Assembly: GCA_019925795.1 (NCBI GenBank)
Contig: CM034312.1
Span: 21,913,914-21,977,913, forward strand
DNA length: 64,000 nucleotides
Direction of reading: 5' to 3'
DNA from: Dendrobium chrysotoxum
Taxonomy: Eukaryota; Streptophyta; Magnoliopsida; Asparagales; Orchidaceae
Below, one piece after another: positions 45,727 to 55,028 of this stretch. The notes under the pieces are model-generated. The model ran no database searches and was not told where the DNA came from. It was given only the letters and a program-made list of their open reading frames with translations. A program made the translations under genes and the position numbers. The stretch's first letter is position 1. The number at the start of each line of letters is the position of its first letter.

Positions 45727-46760
45727 TGGTAGAACCATAGCCGGACGATGGAGGTCAGAGGTGTTGTAATCGAGCGACTGAGGTAGAGGGGACTGTTGTC
45801 GGGTGACAGTGGTTCGAGGGACCATAGTAGGGTGATAAAAGTAGGAGGGACCGTAGTTGGCTTGTGATGGTGGCTGGAGGGATTTGGTCGGCGAGCAATG
45901 GAGGTCGGAGAGACCGTAGTTGGCGGACGACGGTGGTCGGAGGGATCGTAGTTGGAAGGCCATGGAGGTTGGAGGGACCTTAGTCGGCGGGCTACAGAGG
46001 TTGGAGTGACTGTAGACGACAAGCAACTATGGTAGGAGGCATTGTAGTATGTGAGCGATAGAGGTTGGAGGGATCATAGTCGGCGAGCAACGGTGGTCGT
46101 AGGGACTGTAGTCGGCGACGGTGGTCGGAGGGACTGTAGTCGGTGGGCGATGGAGGTCGGAGGGACCATAGTCAGCAAGCGAGGGTGGTCCGAGGGATCT
46201 TAATCGGCTGGCGATAATGGTCGGAGGGACCATGGTCGGCGGGCGACGGTGGTAGAAGAGACTGTAATCGGCGGGTGACGGAGGATGGAAGGATCGTAGT
46301 TGGCGGGTGATGGTGGTTGGAAGGACTGTAGTCGGTGGGCGAAGGAGGTTGGGGGGACTATAGTCGGCGGGCGAAGGTGGTCGGAGGGATCGTAGTCAGC
46401 TGACGACGGTGGTCAGAGTGCCCGTAGTCGCGGGGGGTGCGACGAAGATGGTTGGCAGGATAGTAGCCGGCGTGCGACGGTGATCAGATGGACCATAGTC
46501 TGCATGCGACGGTGGTCAAAGGGACCGTAATCTACGGGCGACCGTGGTCCGAGGGACTATTGTTGGTGGGCCAAGGTGGTTGGAGGTAGCGTAGTCGCCA
46601 AGCAACGGTGGTCGGAGGGACTGTAGTCGGCTGGTGACAAAGGTCGGAGGGCGACTATTGTTGGAGTGACCATAGTTGGCGACCAACGAAGGTCTGAAGG
46701 ATCGCAGTCGAGCAATGATGGTGGTCAAATGAAGGCCTGTCAGTGGTTGCCAAATGGTGG
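45727..46760. repeat. 32-bp GC-rich minisatellite, array C
   Basis: Same unit as array B, with somewhat different unit variants and about one unit fewer. Units are individually diverged (commonly 3-6 differences), so the array is old or not recently homogenised. Confidence 0.9.
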
Positions 46761-46789
46761 TTTGACGGAGAGGGATGTAAGTGAGCCAA

Positions 46790-47144
46790 CCCGGCTCGTG
46801 AGTTGACTCCATCTTAACTCGTTAACAAGCTCACGAGTCAAGTTTATAGAGCCACGAATTCGAGCTCGAGCCTATAGTGGAGCTCGTATATTATACGAGC
46901 TTGAGCTCAAGTTCAGTTAGGCTCACAACTCGTAAGCTTGTCAATCTGCTCGTTTAAATTAAAATATATTTAAAATCTAATTTAAAATAATATAATAAAA
47001 TATATACTAAATAATTTTAATTATTTCATGAGTTAAGGCCGAGCTTTGTTAACGAGCTCGAGCCTAATAGTTTTCGAACAAGCTCGAGTCGAGTAAAACA
47101 AGCTTAACTCAATTACCCAGATACTCCACTCCATTACACCCCTA
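46790..47144. mobile_element. End of a hAT-like element of the TAGGGGTG family
   Basis: The segment is dense in GAGCTCGAGC and ACTCGTTAACAAGCTC motifs, like the subterminal parts of the element at 1251-1900. It closes with ATTACACCCCTA at 47133-47144, matching the CACCCCTA end of that element. A TAGGAGTGTCAAAATGG at 42373 could be the other end, but the flanks do not form a target duplication. Confidence 0.55.
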
Positions 47145-47559
47145 GACCAATAGTTTTCATAAACGAATTATCTTTCAAAAAAATAGAGGTGTAGATGTGC
47201 AGTAATAAACTCTGCTGTAACACAGGCGGCTGCCATTATTGTGCTGTGCTCTGCTTGAAAAATGAGTTTAATAGGTGAAAAATGCAAAAAAAAAAAAAAA
47301 AAAAATCATCGTGAACTGATAGAAAAGTTGAGAGCCGCACGCTCGGTCAGATCTGGAGACAACAAAAGCAGACCTAAGATTAGGACACTCGAATAGATCT
47401 ACAGAAAAGCAGAACTAAAATTTAAAGAAACATCGTTTTCTGCAAGAGCACAAACGATAGATAGTTGGTGAAGACTGGAAGCGACAGCAAAGGCATCAAC
47501 CGCAAGGTAATTGATTTGGTCGGTGAATTATGCTTATAGCGCAGATTATTATCTCAAAC

Positions 47560-47909
47560 TTTACTCGCTAACGAGTTAGTAAGTCGAGTTTATCGAGCTA
47601 CGAATGTAAATTTGAACTCATATATTATACGAGCTCAAATACGAGCTTGGGCTAACTCGACTCGTCCAACTAACTTAATTAGTATTAATTAACAAATTGA
47701 TATTTATATTAGCTTAATTAATTATTTTTTGGCCATATTAAAATAGTAAATCATACTCCAAAACTAGTCAATCTCCAATTTTCTTATCGAGTTCAAGCCT
47801 CAAAATTTTCACTTAAGCGGAGCCCGGGTTTGAGCTCAGTATCAATTAAACAAATTTGACTCGATCAAAAGTTAAAACTTTATTTAGACTCGACCCAATT
47901 ACACCCCTA
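47560..47909. mobile_element. Second partial hAT-like end
   Basis: Motifs such as ACGAGTTAGTAAGTCGAG, TATACGAGCTCAAATACGAG and the closing CCCAATTACACCCCTA repeat the right-end pattern of the family. The left terminus is not found. Confidence 0.5.
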
Positions 47910-48460
47910 TTATAGAGAAGGGTTAATAAGATGCAATAAAGACTCCAAAGCTGGAAGACAATGCTATTTATCTCATAAACTCTATTGTTGGCTCATAAGG
48001 TTTATATTTTAATAAGATATTCTGATTGAATTGAAAATAACCCTTAATTTCTTTTATTTGTTGATATGTTCTTATTTTTTATCAACTAATTTAAATTATA
48101 TAGTTGATAAGTTATAAATTTATTTTTAATCAAAATAAATAATCATCGGAGTAACTCGTGGGCCAAATTTGAACCCAACCTATTAACTTAATTTTGATAT
48201 CCCTACTTAGGCATTGAGTGGGTAGACCCCAATCTACCAATGAGTCAAAAATGATTATAAAAAGAGGGGAATATAAATGATAGCTAAACCGAAAAGGAGG
48301 CCTACACATCCTTCTCAAACAATAACTTTCCCGTCTTCATCTTCTTAACCAAGCACCACTTAGGTATAGGCATCTAGAAAACTTGTCTCTGAAGATAACC
48401 ATTCTATAATAGTTCCAAAATTTTCAAACATGTGCCAAGATCTGTAAAATCAGCAACTTA

Positions 48461-48577
48461 GGCTTCGTTTGAGACGGCTTTTTGCTGCTTCGAAAAACAG
48501 CTTTCTAGTAAAAAACTAAAATTTTTGTATTACAAAGCTGCTTTAAGAAGCAGTAAGAAAGCCGTCTCAAACAAGTC
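48461..48577. mobile_element. Small MITE with TTA target duplication
   Basis: The 117-bp palindromic element runs from GGCTTCGTTTGAGACGGC to GCCGTCTCAAACAAGTC. Its arms are nearly complementary and include GCTGCTT/AAGCAGT. It is flanked by TTA on both sides (48458-48460 and 48578-48580), which fits Tourist/Harbinger-type MITEs. Relatives lie at 54534-54624 and 55029-55149. Confidence 0.85.
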
Positions 48578-48927
48578 TTAATCTGACAAAAATATAAATG
48601 ATTAATAAAACTAAGTATACATTAAAAATTAAAAATTATGAGAGAAAATAAAAGAAAAAAAAAATATATATATATATAGGCAATTTATTTGAACTGATTA
48701 ACATGATTAGCAGAATTAGGATTATAAGAGAATTTAAAGATACAATTTTCGAATTCAAGGGGATGAGAGCCACCCAGCTCTTATTGATTCCACCAGGGAT
48801 TAATAGATATCAAGATGACTGGATGAAAGCTCAGAAGCAGATAAAACAGATGCCAATCACAAGCAGAAAGAACATAAGAAACTCATATGATCAATTCATC
48901 GAAGAGCAGAAGAGCTAAGGCACTTAC

Positions 48928-48959
48928 GGACTTCCAGCCAATCGATGCCTATGCTCCAT
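48928..48959 (-). CDS. GUX: GUX exon 1: 32-nt start exon
   Basis: ATG at 48959-48957 opens MEHRHRLAGS and the exon ends AGTCC before a strong donor GTAAGTG. The two leftover bases join exon 2 to make Pro-Ser-Asp-Gly, keeping the frame open into the membrane-anchor exon. The basic start suits the cytosolic tail of a type II protein. The call rests on phase and donor quality, so it is less certain than exons 2-4. Confidence 0.65.
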
Positions 48960-49480
48960 GAGACCTACAAACCTTCCCATTGCTTCCTTCAAATGGATCA
49001 GATTGCAGCAGAGCAAGGCATCATCTTTCTCTCTCCGAATAGCAAAACGTACAGTAACTTTTACGATTATTTGTTAGAACTTGGCTGGCATATTAAGACT
49101 TCAACATGTGAAGAAGAAAGAAGGTTTAAATTTCATAATCAGGGATTTGTTCACAGGGTAGGTAAACATTTATATATAATAAGAAACTGAACTCCCACCA
49201 GAAAAAGAAACACTCAAGTCTTTTAAAAAAGAAAAGAAATATGCAAAGTAAAACTGAGAGCAGGTGATAGAAATGAACCGAGGAGCAGTAAAGAAATGAG
49301 AAATGGAAGCACAGGCCCAATAGCAAGAGAGAAACAGCAGAAGAAGACTAACAGGAGGAATAAAAGAATGTGGTTGTCCCTTCTTCTTTCTTTGCCTTTC
49401 AGAGTTTCAGTGCCTTCGATCTCCCTTCTAAACAAAGCAAAGGTTTGGAGAGAGAGAGCTGTGATGGGTTGTTGTGAATT
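48960..49480 (-). promoter_or_regulatory. Putative GUX 5' untranslated region
   Basis: Read on the minus strand this region is CT-rich, with a CTCTCTCTCTCC tract near 49460, as in many plant leaders. A TATA-like AATATTTATAC lies near 49505-49515. Short open frames occur upstream of the proposed ATG. A leader intron is possible. Confidence 0.45.
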
Positions 49481-49539
49481 TGGAAGCTTAGGAGCAGGTG
49501 GAAGTATAAATATTTTATCATACTTAAAACACAGGTAGT

Positions 49540-50345
49540 TAAGTATAATGAAATAGATAATATTGGTTTACCTATTTGGGTCCTTTTCTATAATTTTTCC
49601 GCTTTCTGCAGGTACAGCTTAATCATTTCTCCTATATTTAATAATATCAATAAAATATTGAATTTCTTATGCATTCTTTATCAAACAAACTGTTTTTTTT
49701 AAATTTATACAATTAAAATGAAATAAATTATTTCTATCTCTTTGTATGGTGGAAGGATAATATGCTTTTTTTTTTACATAAAGTTGTTTATAATTGATTA
49801 ATATTCAGACATTCTTCTGCGAAATCTGGAATACTACTTCAAAGTAAAAAAAAATTTATTAAAATATTGTTTTAGAAAGCAATTAGAAAGCTGTGCCAAA
49901 CAAAATCTTCACCTAAATGAATATTTTATTTAGAATATCTGCACGGGAAAGGTCAGGATGAGTTGATTTGGTCACATGGTTGTTGGATCCCTATTATAAA
50001 ATAATGTTACAGAAGTATGAGATTGTGAAATGATAGGAGATGACAGTTTCCTATCCTTTAAGGAGGATAGGGTTGCTATGGTATGCTTCATCTTTAATCT
50101 AACGCTTATGTCAAGGTAAACAGGTATTTTCTTAATTACTCTTAATTTGGGGTTCCTTTCAGCTTATTTCAAAAAAAATTAGACAAATTATTTATGATAT
50201 CTAATATTGTGTTGGCAATTTTATGTTATGAGAGATGCATCATTGAGTGTTGGCCAAGTCACAATTGATGGTCCGTTTTGAGTTGTTTGTAGTTTTTTGT
50301 AAATGTGATTATATGGAAAGTAATTTTTTTTAAAAGTTGTAGTAG

Positions 50346-50381
<36 letters not shown>

Positions 50382-50437
50382 TAATTTGTTTTACATCTTA
50401 TATTGATATTTAGTTATAAGAAGCAATTTCCTATTAT

Positions 50438-50514
<77 letters not shown>

Positions 50515-51600
50515 CAAAGTTTGAATTTTAATAAATGCTAGCTAAATAATGTATGATCAAGGGAGTCAATATGAGTTGTCTATTAAAGTATTTTTTTATT
50601 ATGGCCTAATTTAACAAAATATTACTCTAAAAAGCTTTAAATATGACTCCTTTTTTATATGAGGGAGGCTCAAGAAATGAGAGATATTAAGAACTCCATT
50701 GGATTGCTTGATGATCGCCACCAAATCAAACCCTATCATTTGACTTCAATTTTCTAATTGTAGCTACCTGGCCTCTATTATATTATCATTGATTGATTGA
50801 TTGATTGATTTTGTATATTTATCTCCACCCTCCATCACTTCTTCTATAATCCCTGCAACAAGAATAAAAAAAAAATATTCTCAATTGCATAATACCATCT
50901 TCTTCAATTATAGGGATGAACGGATTTTTTGTATCTTTAATTATATATTTGACTATTTAAAGTGAGTCAAGCCCTATGATTTTTTCTCTTTTCAATTTTT
51001 CTATATAAAAAATTTTGGTGTCACTTACAACTTATATATGTGGGTGTTAGATCCTTATATAAAATAAAGATATTAAGTATTCTATCTCTATTGCCACAAA
51101 TTTCTTAATATTGTATGTGAGAAAATTCCCAACATGCCATAAATATTTTTTCAATGGCCACAATCAATAAAAACATAATCTAGGTCGTGAAGACCACTCA
51201 AGACTCATTTTGAAGGATTGTATGTGTAGGAAAGAAGAACCTTAAGTTCAACTCCTTCAACTATTAAAGGACGCTATACAATAAAGAGCATTATTATAAT
51301 ATAATTGAATTCTCCCACTATAAAATAAAAGCCATTTTGGTTTGATTCATTTGATGCCACTAATGTAGTATTTTCTCATTATCATGCTGCAACTCCCCTT
51401 ATATTACACTCATCAAGTTCTCTCATAAGCTATGGATTCAACTGATTATTCCTCTATTATTCGACCAATTCATAATCCTCTACTAACTATAGAGGATTTA
51501 TATTATCATTATATTATTGAAGCCCCTAGTGATGTTATAAGACATGAATTGCAATGCCTTATTCAGGAGGAATTTTCTTTGAGAGAAAGTGACTAGCTTA
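49540..51600. other. Intergenic AT-rich region between GUX and snoRNA locus 2
   Basis: No gene is supported. It holds long TA microsatellites, a MITE-like half near 49860-49915 (AAGCAATTAGAAAGCTGTGCCAAACAAA), and four tandem GATT repeats near 50790. Confidence 0.5.
50352..50511. repeat. Long (TA)n microsatellites
   Basis: Two uninterrupted TA runs, about 30 bp at 50350-50380 and about 70 bp at 50440-50510, separated by about 60 bp. Confidence 0.95.
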
Positions 51601-51604
51601 TCCC

Positions 51605-52020
51605 TCATTACAACTTGCAAAAGTTTTCACATCTAATTGATGAACTTCTCTAACATGTTATTCCAAAGGGGTTAAAACAATTCACAATCTATCCATATGA
51701 CAAAACTTTTGACCTATAAGAATAGATTGACTACTATAGAACTATCATACACATTCAACAGATTTTTTATGCATTCTTTTATCTAATCTTTTGTGTAAAG
51801 CTCAAATGGTAAGCTCATGCCTCGTTCTACTTACACTAATAGAACTATTTATACTTTTATTAATTTAGCCAAGCTTTTTGTCAAATAATTTATTTCCATC
51901 GAAAGTTCATCAATGACTCATCCCATCTTTATAGGATTAGTTAAAAATAAGGAGAGATACTTAATAAGCACTTTCAAAGATTCTCTTTTGAAGTATGCCA
52001 AAATTTGGGAGTGGATTCAA
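51605..52020 (+). pseudogene. Decayed Ty3/gypsy gag remnant
   Basis: With frame corrections the translation gives FSHLIDELL.HVIPKGLKQFTIYPYDKTFD, IDYYRTIIHIQQI, FINLAKLFVKQFIS and LISTFKDSLLKYAKIWEW. That is the pattern of a plant Retrotrans_gag domain. At least six stops or shifts interrupt it, and no LTR is visible. Confidence 0.65.
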
Positions 52021-52586
52021 AATTATCATGTAGTGTTTCTGTAGCATCTCCAGATTCAGTATTCCGTTCAACAAACTTAAGATTAATTGATCAACCCAAG
52101 AGTATAACTGACATCATATTTATGTAGCTTTATCAACCAATTCATGAGCTACATCGATAACTTTGATGATTCCAACACCTACCTAGCAAGTAGGTTGGTC
52201 TGTCATGATTAGGTGTGACTGAAGTATGGAGTCAATTTTTATATATCAAAGCTAGCACTATCTTGTTCATTTAAGGGACATCTTCACTTTGGGTTGTAAA
52301 GAACGTGACTAAAACAGTATAATATATGCTATTGCTTTCCTTCTCGCACTAGAATTGAACTTATCACCATAATATAAACTATTAGATAACTTTGAGTTGA
52401 AGACTTTGATGACATAAACATGGTTAAGAGTTGCTTGTAATCTCTTTTTATGCATCATAAGATTTCCTTATTTAGGCCTCCGTGTTTGTTCCCCTTAATT
52501 TCTATTAATTTGAGCTTAATTAAGTTTAAATTAAATTTTATGAGCCAAATAAACATATTTAACCCATCTAATATCGCTCAAATGGT

Positions 52587-52830
52587 TGGGCCTAAAGCCC
52601 ATCTTATTCAAGATTTCCTTAATTGGGCTAATTCTATCACCTAGCAAGCCCATCTTAGGTTACCAACTTTATTGGGCTTTAAATTTAATGACAATTTTTA
52701 TAAATGTGATAAGAATTTCGACTTTGCTAATCGGACGGGTCCGCTGGTTTTGCTTTAAGCCCATCTGCTCATTGTAGCACTGCTCTTGTTTTTTTTTTCC
52801 CACTATAAATACCTCACCAGAACCCTAGAG
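52587..52830 (+). promoter_or_regulatory. snoRNA locus 2 promoter: site II, TATA, telo-box
   Basis: Six TGGGCY site II motifs occur within 180 bp: TGGGCC at 52587, and TGGGCT or its complement at 52596, 52624, 52647, 52673 and 52758. They are followed by CTATAAATA at 52803-52811 and the telo-box-like AACCCTAG at 52821. This grouping is known from plant ribosomal-protein and snoRNA genes, where it couples their transcription to growth. It points rightward into the snoRNA array. Confidence 0.8.
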
Positions 52831-53240
52831 GAAGATGCCCAAAAAAACCATATCCTGGAGCAGCCGCCACGCTGCTGTTCCGAGCTCCAAAACGCAAGAG
52901 GCTGCAAGGGCCTTCCTTCCCTTCCTCCACTGTCCCCGTGCGTCGCTTACATTCGCGACCCCAGCCTCCAGTCACCACATCCGCATACGGGCGCACTGTC
53001 GCCCGAGCTGACCCCGCGATCTGCCCTAGCGCAGCTTACACCGCTCCACGCTACTTGCCGCTTCTTGCCCTTGTCTCATTTATCTGCAAAGTCGCACACC
53101 CAATCTCCCTGAGGAAGAGCCTTACGCACCGTTGCCACCTCTGTACGCTTCTGCCATCACAGCGGCCGTGCACAATACACCTCCGGTGCGTTTCTGACAG
53201 CCGCAGTCACCCACTTCTCAGGAAGTATGGTATTTTCTGT
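52831..53240 (+). other. GC-rich 5' transcribed region of snoRNA locus 2
   Basis: GC content jumps right after the TATA and telo-box. The sequence is homologous to 4026-4400 of locus 1. Open frames of up to 130 codons exist but differ between the two loci. I read it as the leader exon of a non-coding or short-ORF snoRNA host transcript. The region ends near a possible donor (GAAGTATGG at about 53222). Confidence 0.6.
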
Positions 53241-53842
53241 GGTTGGTTTTCTTTTTTAAGTTCTTCCTTCAATATTCAGCTCATTTCTTCGATTGACTCG
53301 GGTATGAATCAACAAAGCCCCGTATGTTAATCTCGGATTTTCTTATGTCTTTTAATAAGATCTTGTTTTTTTTTTTATAATATTTGAGATGCTGCAACGT
53401 TGTAATGATCAAAATGCATCAATTTTATGGCCTTGAGAAGCATTTCTCGCATATATAAATAATACGAGTAAAATACAAACCAGAATTTAAGCTTAGGTTC
53501 ATGTATTCAAACTAAAATGTCTACATGATTGGATCTAAACTCGATCTAACTTGGTTAGACCCATGGAACTTGTCAATAGACTTCAATCTGAGCTCAGAAG
53601 GAGCCAAAATAAAATATAAAAAATTTGCCTAATCATTAATGTATGTGTGAAATTTATGGCGTGTTCCCTTTCTAAGAAACTCGAAGCAACGAAAGCTTTT
53701 ATTTACTAATCACTTTTTTTAAATAAATTCTAAATGCATATCTTGAGTTGCTTCTTGGTACCAAATTGTCAATTACACATTGAGTAGTTGTAGTTTGGTT
53801 TTATTTATTCTTTTTATTGTTTGTGATTTTCTTAAATTTCTA

Positions 53843-53927
53843 GGGCAGTGATGAAGCAAATAGTCATGCACCACTCTGAGAATTTTCTCAGTGATGATAC
53901 TGTACTGTTATCCATCTATCTGAGCCT
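53843..53927 (+). ncRNA. Box C/D snoRNA snoA, locus 2 copy 1 (intact)
   Basis: All four boxes are canonical: C GTGATGA (53848-53854), D' CTGA (53876-53879), C' GTGATGA (53891-53897), D CTGA (53920-53923). A short GGC/GCC terminal stem encloses them. Upstream of D' lies CATGCACCACT, which pairs with the 18S rRNA stretch GGTGGTGCATG. The fifth base from D' opposes the G equivalent to human Gm1328 (the site of SNORD32 in animals). The D guide (TTATCCATCTAT) has no target I recognise. This is the best snoA candidate for function. Confidence 0.88.
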
Positions 53928-54030
53928 CAAATTTATAGTAGTGCATGAAAAAGTTATTCTTGATCTATAGCATTTTCCTTCTTTGAAGCATTTTTTTTCG
54001 ACTTTTGAATCTATAGCATTTATTACTTTT

Positions 54031-54109
54031 AAATAGCCCAACCATGAAGTAGACCAGAATATGCTATTTTTGGTCAATGCAAAAACATCAATTGCTTCTT
54101 GATGGTTCT
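54031..54109 (+). ncRNA. Box C/D snoRNA snoB, locus 2 copy 1 (5' lost)
   Basis: The 3' half ACATCAATTGCTTCTTGATGGTTC is recognisable, with box D as TTGA and the stem arm TGGTTC (54104-54109). The box C end is missing or replaced. Confidence 0.55.
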
Positions 54110-54118
54110 TTCAATCTA

Positions 54119-54192
54119 ACCTGAAGTGGACCAGAATAAATGTGCATTTTTTAGGCAATGCAGATACATCCATTGCTTCGTGGTGACTCTCT
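54119..54192 (+). ncRNA. Partial snoB duplicate
   Basis: This is a second, poorer copy of the middle and 3' part of snoB, directly after the previous one: GTGGACCAGAATAAATG, TTAGGCAATGCAGATACATC and CATTGCTTCG. Box C and box D are not intact. Confidence 0.45.
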
Positions 54193-54533
54193 TTCAATCT
54201 AACCTGCTTATGCGCATGATCTCACCATCCTACACCACATTAACCTATGCACATTAGGATCTATTTGGATCTTAGAACTAATGGATTTGGCTTTGTTAAT
54301 GGTGTAGTTATCCATTTGGATTTGGATCTTAGGGATAAATTTTGGAGCTAATGGGACAAAAGTTAGGGTTAGGGTAGATGTGGACTCTAGTCTTATATAA
54401 ATTCTCTCAAGGCCATACCCAACTAAAGATACCCTTTTCTTTGTTCTTTGTATTAATAACTATTTTCTTTGATTTCTAGTTTTTAACCTGTCAAGATTCT
54501 TCTCAGTGCTCCTTTCTCTCATATTGATGGTTA

Positions 54534-54624
54534 AGGCTTCCGCTTTCTTATTGCTTAAAGAAGTTTTTTAGTATAAAAATTAAAATTTTTGCACTAAAAA
54601 GCTGCTTTAAGAAGCAGTAAAATA
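54534..54624. mobile_element. MITE fragment in snoRNA locus 2
   Basis: AGGCTTC, ATTGCTTAAAGAAG and AAGCTGCTTTAAGAAGCAGTAAAA match the MITE at 48461-48577, but the outermost right arm is missing. It lies between the two snoRNA units. Confidence 0.7.
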
Positions 54625-54644
54625 TTGATTTTCTTAAATTTCTA

Positions 54645-54732
54645 GAGGCAATGATGAAGCAAATAGTCATGCACCACTCAGATCTTTCTCAGTGATGATG
54701 ATACTGTACTATTACCCATCTTTTTGAGCCTC
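54645..54732 (+). ncRNA. Box C/D snoRNA snoA, locus 2 copy 2
   Basis: It has a perfect 5-bp terminal stem GAGGC (54645-54649) and GCCTC (54728-54732). Box C is ATGATGA and C' is GTGATGATGA, a 3-base expansion. The D' region has lost two bases (CACTCAGA instead of CACTCTGA), and box D is TTGA. Processing may persist through the stem, but guiding is doubtful. Confidence 0.75.
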
Positions 54733-54864
54733 AAATTAGACTTAACACTTGCAGTATTGATAGAAAAATTCCTCTTGATTCAAAGGATTCATTTCTTTGA
54801 AGAAAAGGATTTTTTTCCTTTTGAATCACGTTATTTTTTGTATTTATATTCATTTTAATTAGAA

Positions 54865-54958
54865 GAACCAAATGATGAGGGCCAATGGCCCAACCATGAT
54901 GCGGACCAAATTTGCTAGTTTTAGCAATGAGGATACATCAATTGCTTTCTGATGGTTC
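54865..54958 (+). ncRNA. Box C/D snoRNA snoB, locus 2 copy 2 (intact)
   Basis: GAACCA (54865-54870) pairs with TGGTTC (54953-54958) as a perfect 6-bp terminal stem. Box C ATGATGA (54872-54878) and box D CTGA (54949-54952) are canonical. An internal GGGCCAATGGCCC can form a small hairpin just after box C. The sequence before box D, ACATCAATTGCTTT, should be the guide. It comes within one mismatch of the 18S stretch AAAGGAATTGA, but the mismatch falls at the position that would be methylated, so I do not accept that target. Confidence 0.82.
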
Positions 54959-55028
54959 TCTTTCAAATTGAAATGTCGGATTTTGTATAGCATTGAGGTA
55001 AAGTTTTCCATTTCTATTCTAATACCGA

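Larger units (their letters stand above)
43161..46855. repeat. 1.86-kb tandem duplication carrying a minisatellite
   Basis: Copy 1 (43161-45023) and copy 2 (45024 to about 46855) both begin TATAAATCCAACTTATCCATTC. Each contains about 700 bp of unique-looking DNA, then a long 32-bp array, then a tail with GAGCCAACCCGGCTCGTGAG. The offset between copies is 1863 bp at the start and about 1830 bp at the tail, so copy 2 is shorter by about one 32-bp unit. Confidence 0.88.
38349..48926 (-). other. GUX intron 1, about 10.6 kb, repeat-expanded
   Basis: The donor is ATTCC|GTAAGTG at exon 1 (48928/48927) and the acceptor is at 38350-38349. No complete retrotransposon is visible. It contains two local tandem duplications (38502-39220 and 41495-42065), the GC-rich minisatellite block (42400-46790), ends of hAT-like elements and a small MITE. 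The stretches at 39250-41490 and 47150-48450 hold no gene I can support. A part near 39350-40400 has TATA-like sequences and raised GC and could be a solo LTR, but its ends were not found. Confidence 0.75.
26330..49480 (-). other. GUX: GUX/PGSIP-type xylan glucuronosyltransferase gene, full span
   Basis: Four coding exons join on the minus strand: 48959-48928, 38348-38142, 37952-37309 and 27348-26330. Every junction has GT-AG ends and matching phase. The joined frame is 1902 nt, that is 633 residues. The product is predicted to be a Golgi type II membrane enzyme of glycosyltransferase family 8 that transfers glucuronic acid from UDP-GlcA to the xylan backbone in secondary walls. A 633-residue length fits the GUX family. 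Introns are 10.6 kb, 189 bp and 9.96 kb; the two large ones are full of repeats. The 5' limit is estimated from a TATA-like site near 49505. Which GUX paralogue it is cannot be settled here. Confidence 0.85.

Noticed and set aside
42280..46812. Many minus-strand open frames with RPPTTVPPT-like repeats
   Set aside because: They are read-outs of a 32-bp minisatellite. Since 32 is not divisible by 3, all frames show the same peptide shifted, which is not expected of a gene.
42373..47144. A complete hAT-like element with both ends
   Set aside because: The candidate left end TAGGAGTG and right end CACCCCTA are not flanked by matching 8-bp repeats, so a single intact element is not demonstrated.
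48703..49190. Two plus-strand frames of 71 and 81 codons near the GUX start
   Set aside because: No recognisable domain. The region is better read on the minus strand as GUX leader and intron 1 start.
49223..49435. Minus-strand 70-codon hydrophobic frame in the GUX leader
   Set aside because: It could look like a signal-anchor, but it is not in register with any splice to the GUX exons and ends before the proposed ATG. At most an upstream ORF.
50352..50511. AT-rich tract as a replication origin or matrix-attachment site
   Set aside because: The sequence is a plain TA microsatellite. Nothing beyond composition supports a function.
52786..53330. 108- and 130-codon frames after the TATA box
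   Set aside because: They overlap each other, are not conserved with locus 1, and contain no domain. The region is treated as a snoRNA host leader.
54935..54952. snoB guide against the 18S AAAGGAATTGA stretch
   Set aside because: Pairing fails at the fifth base from box D, exactly the position that would direct methylation.
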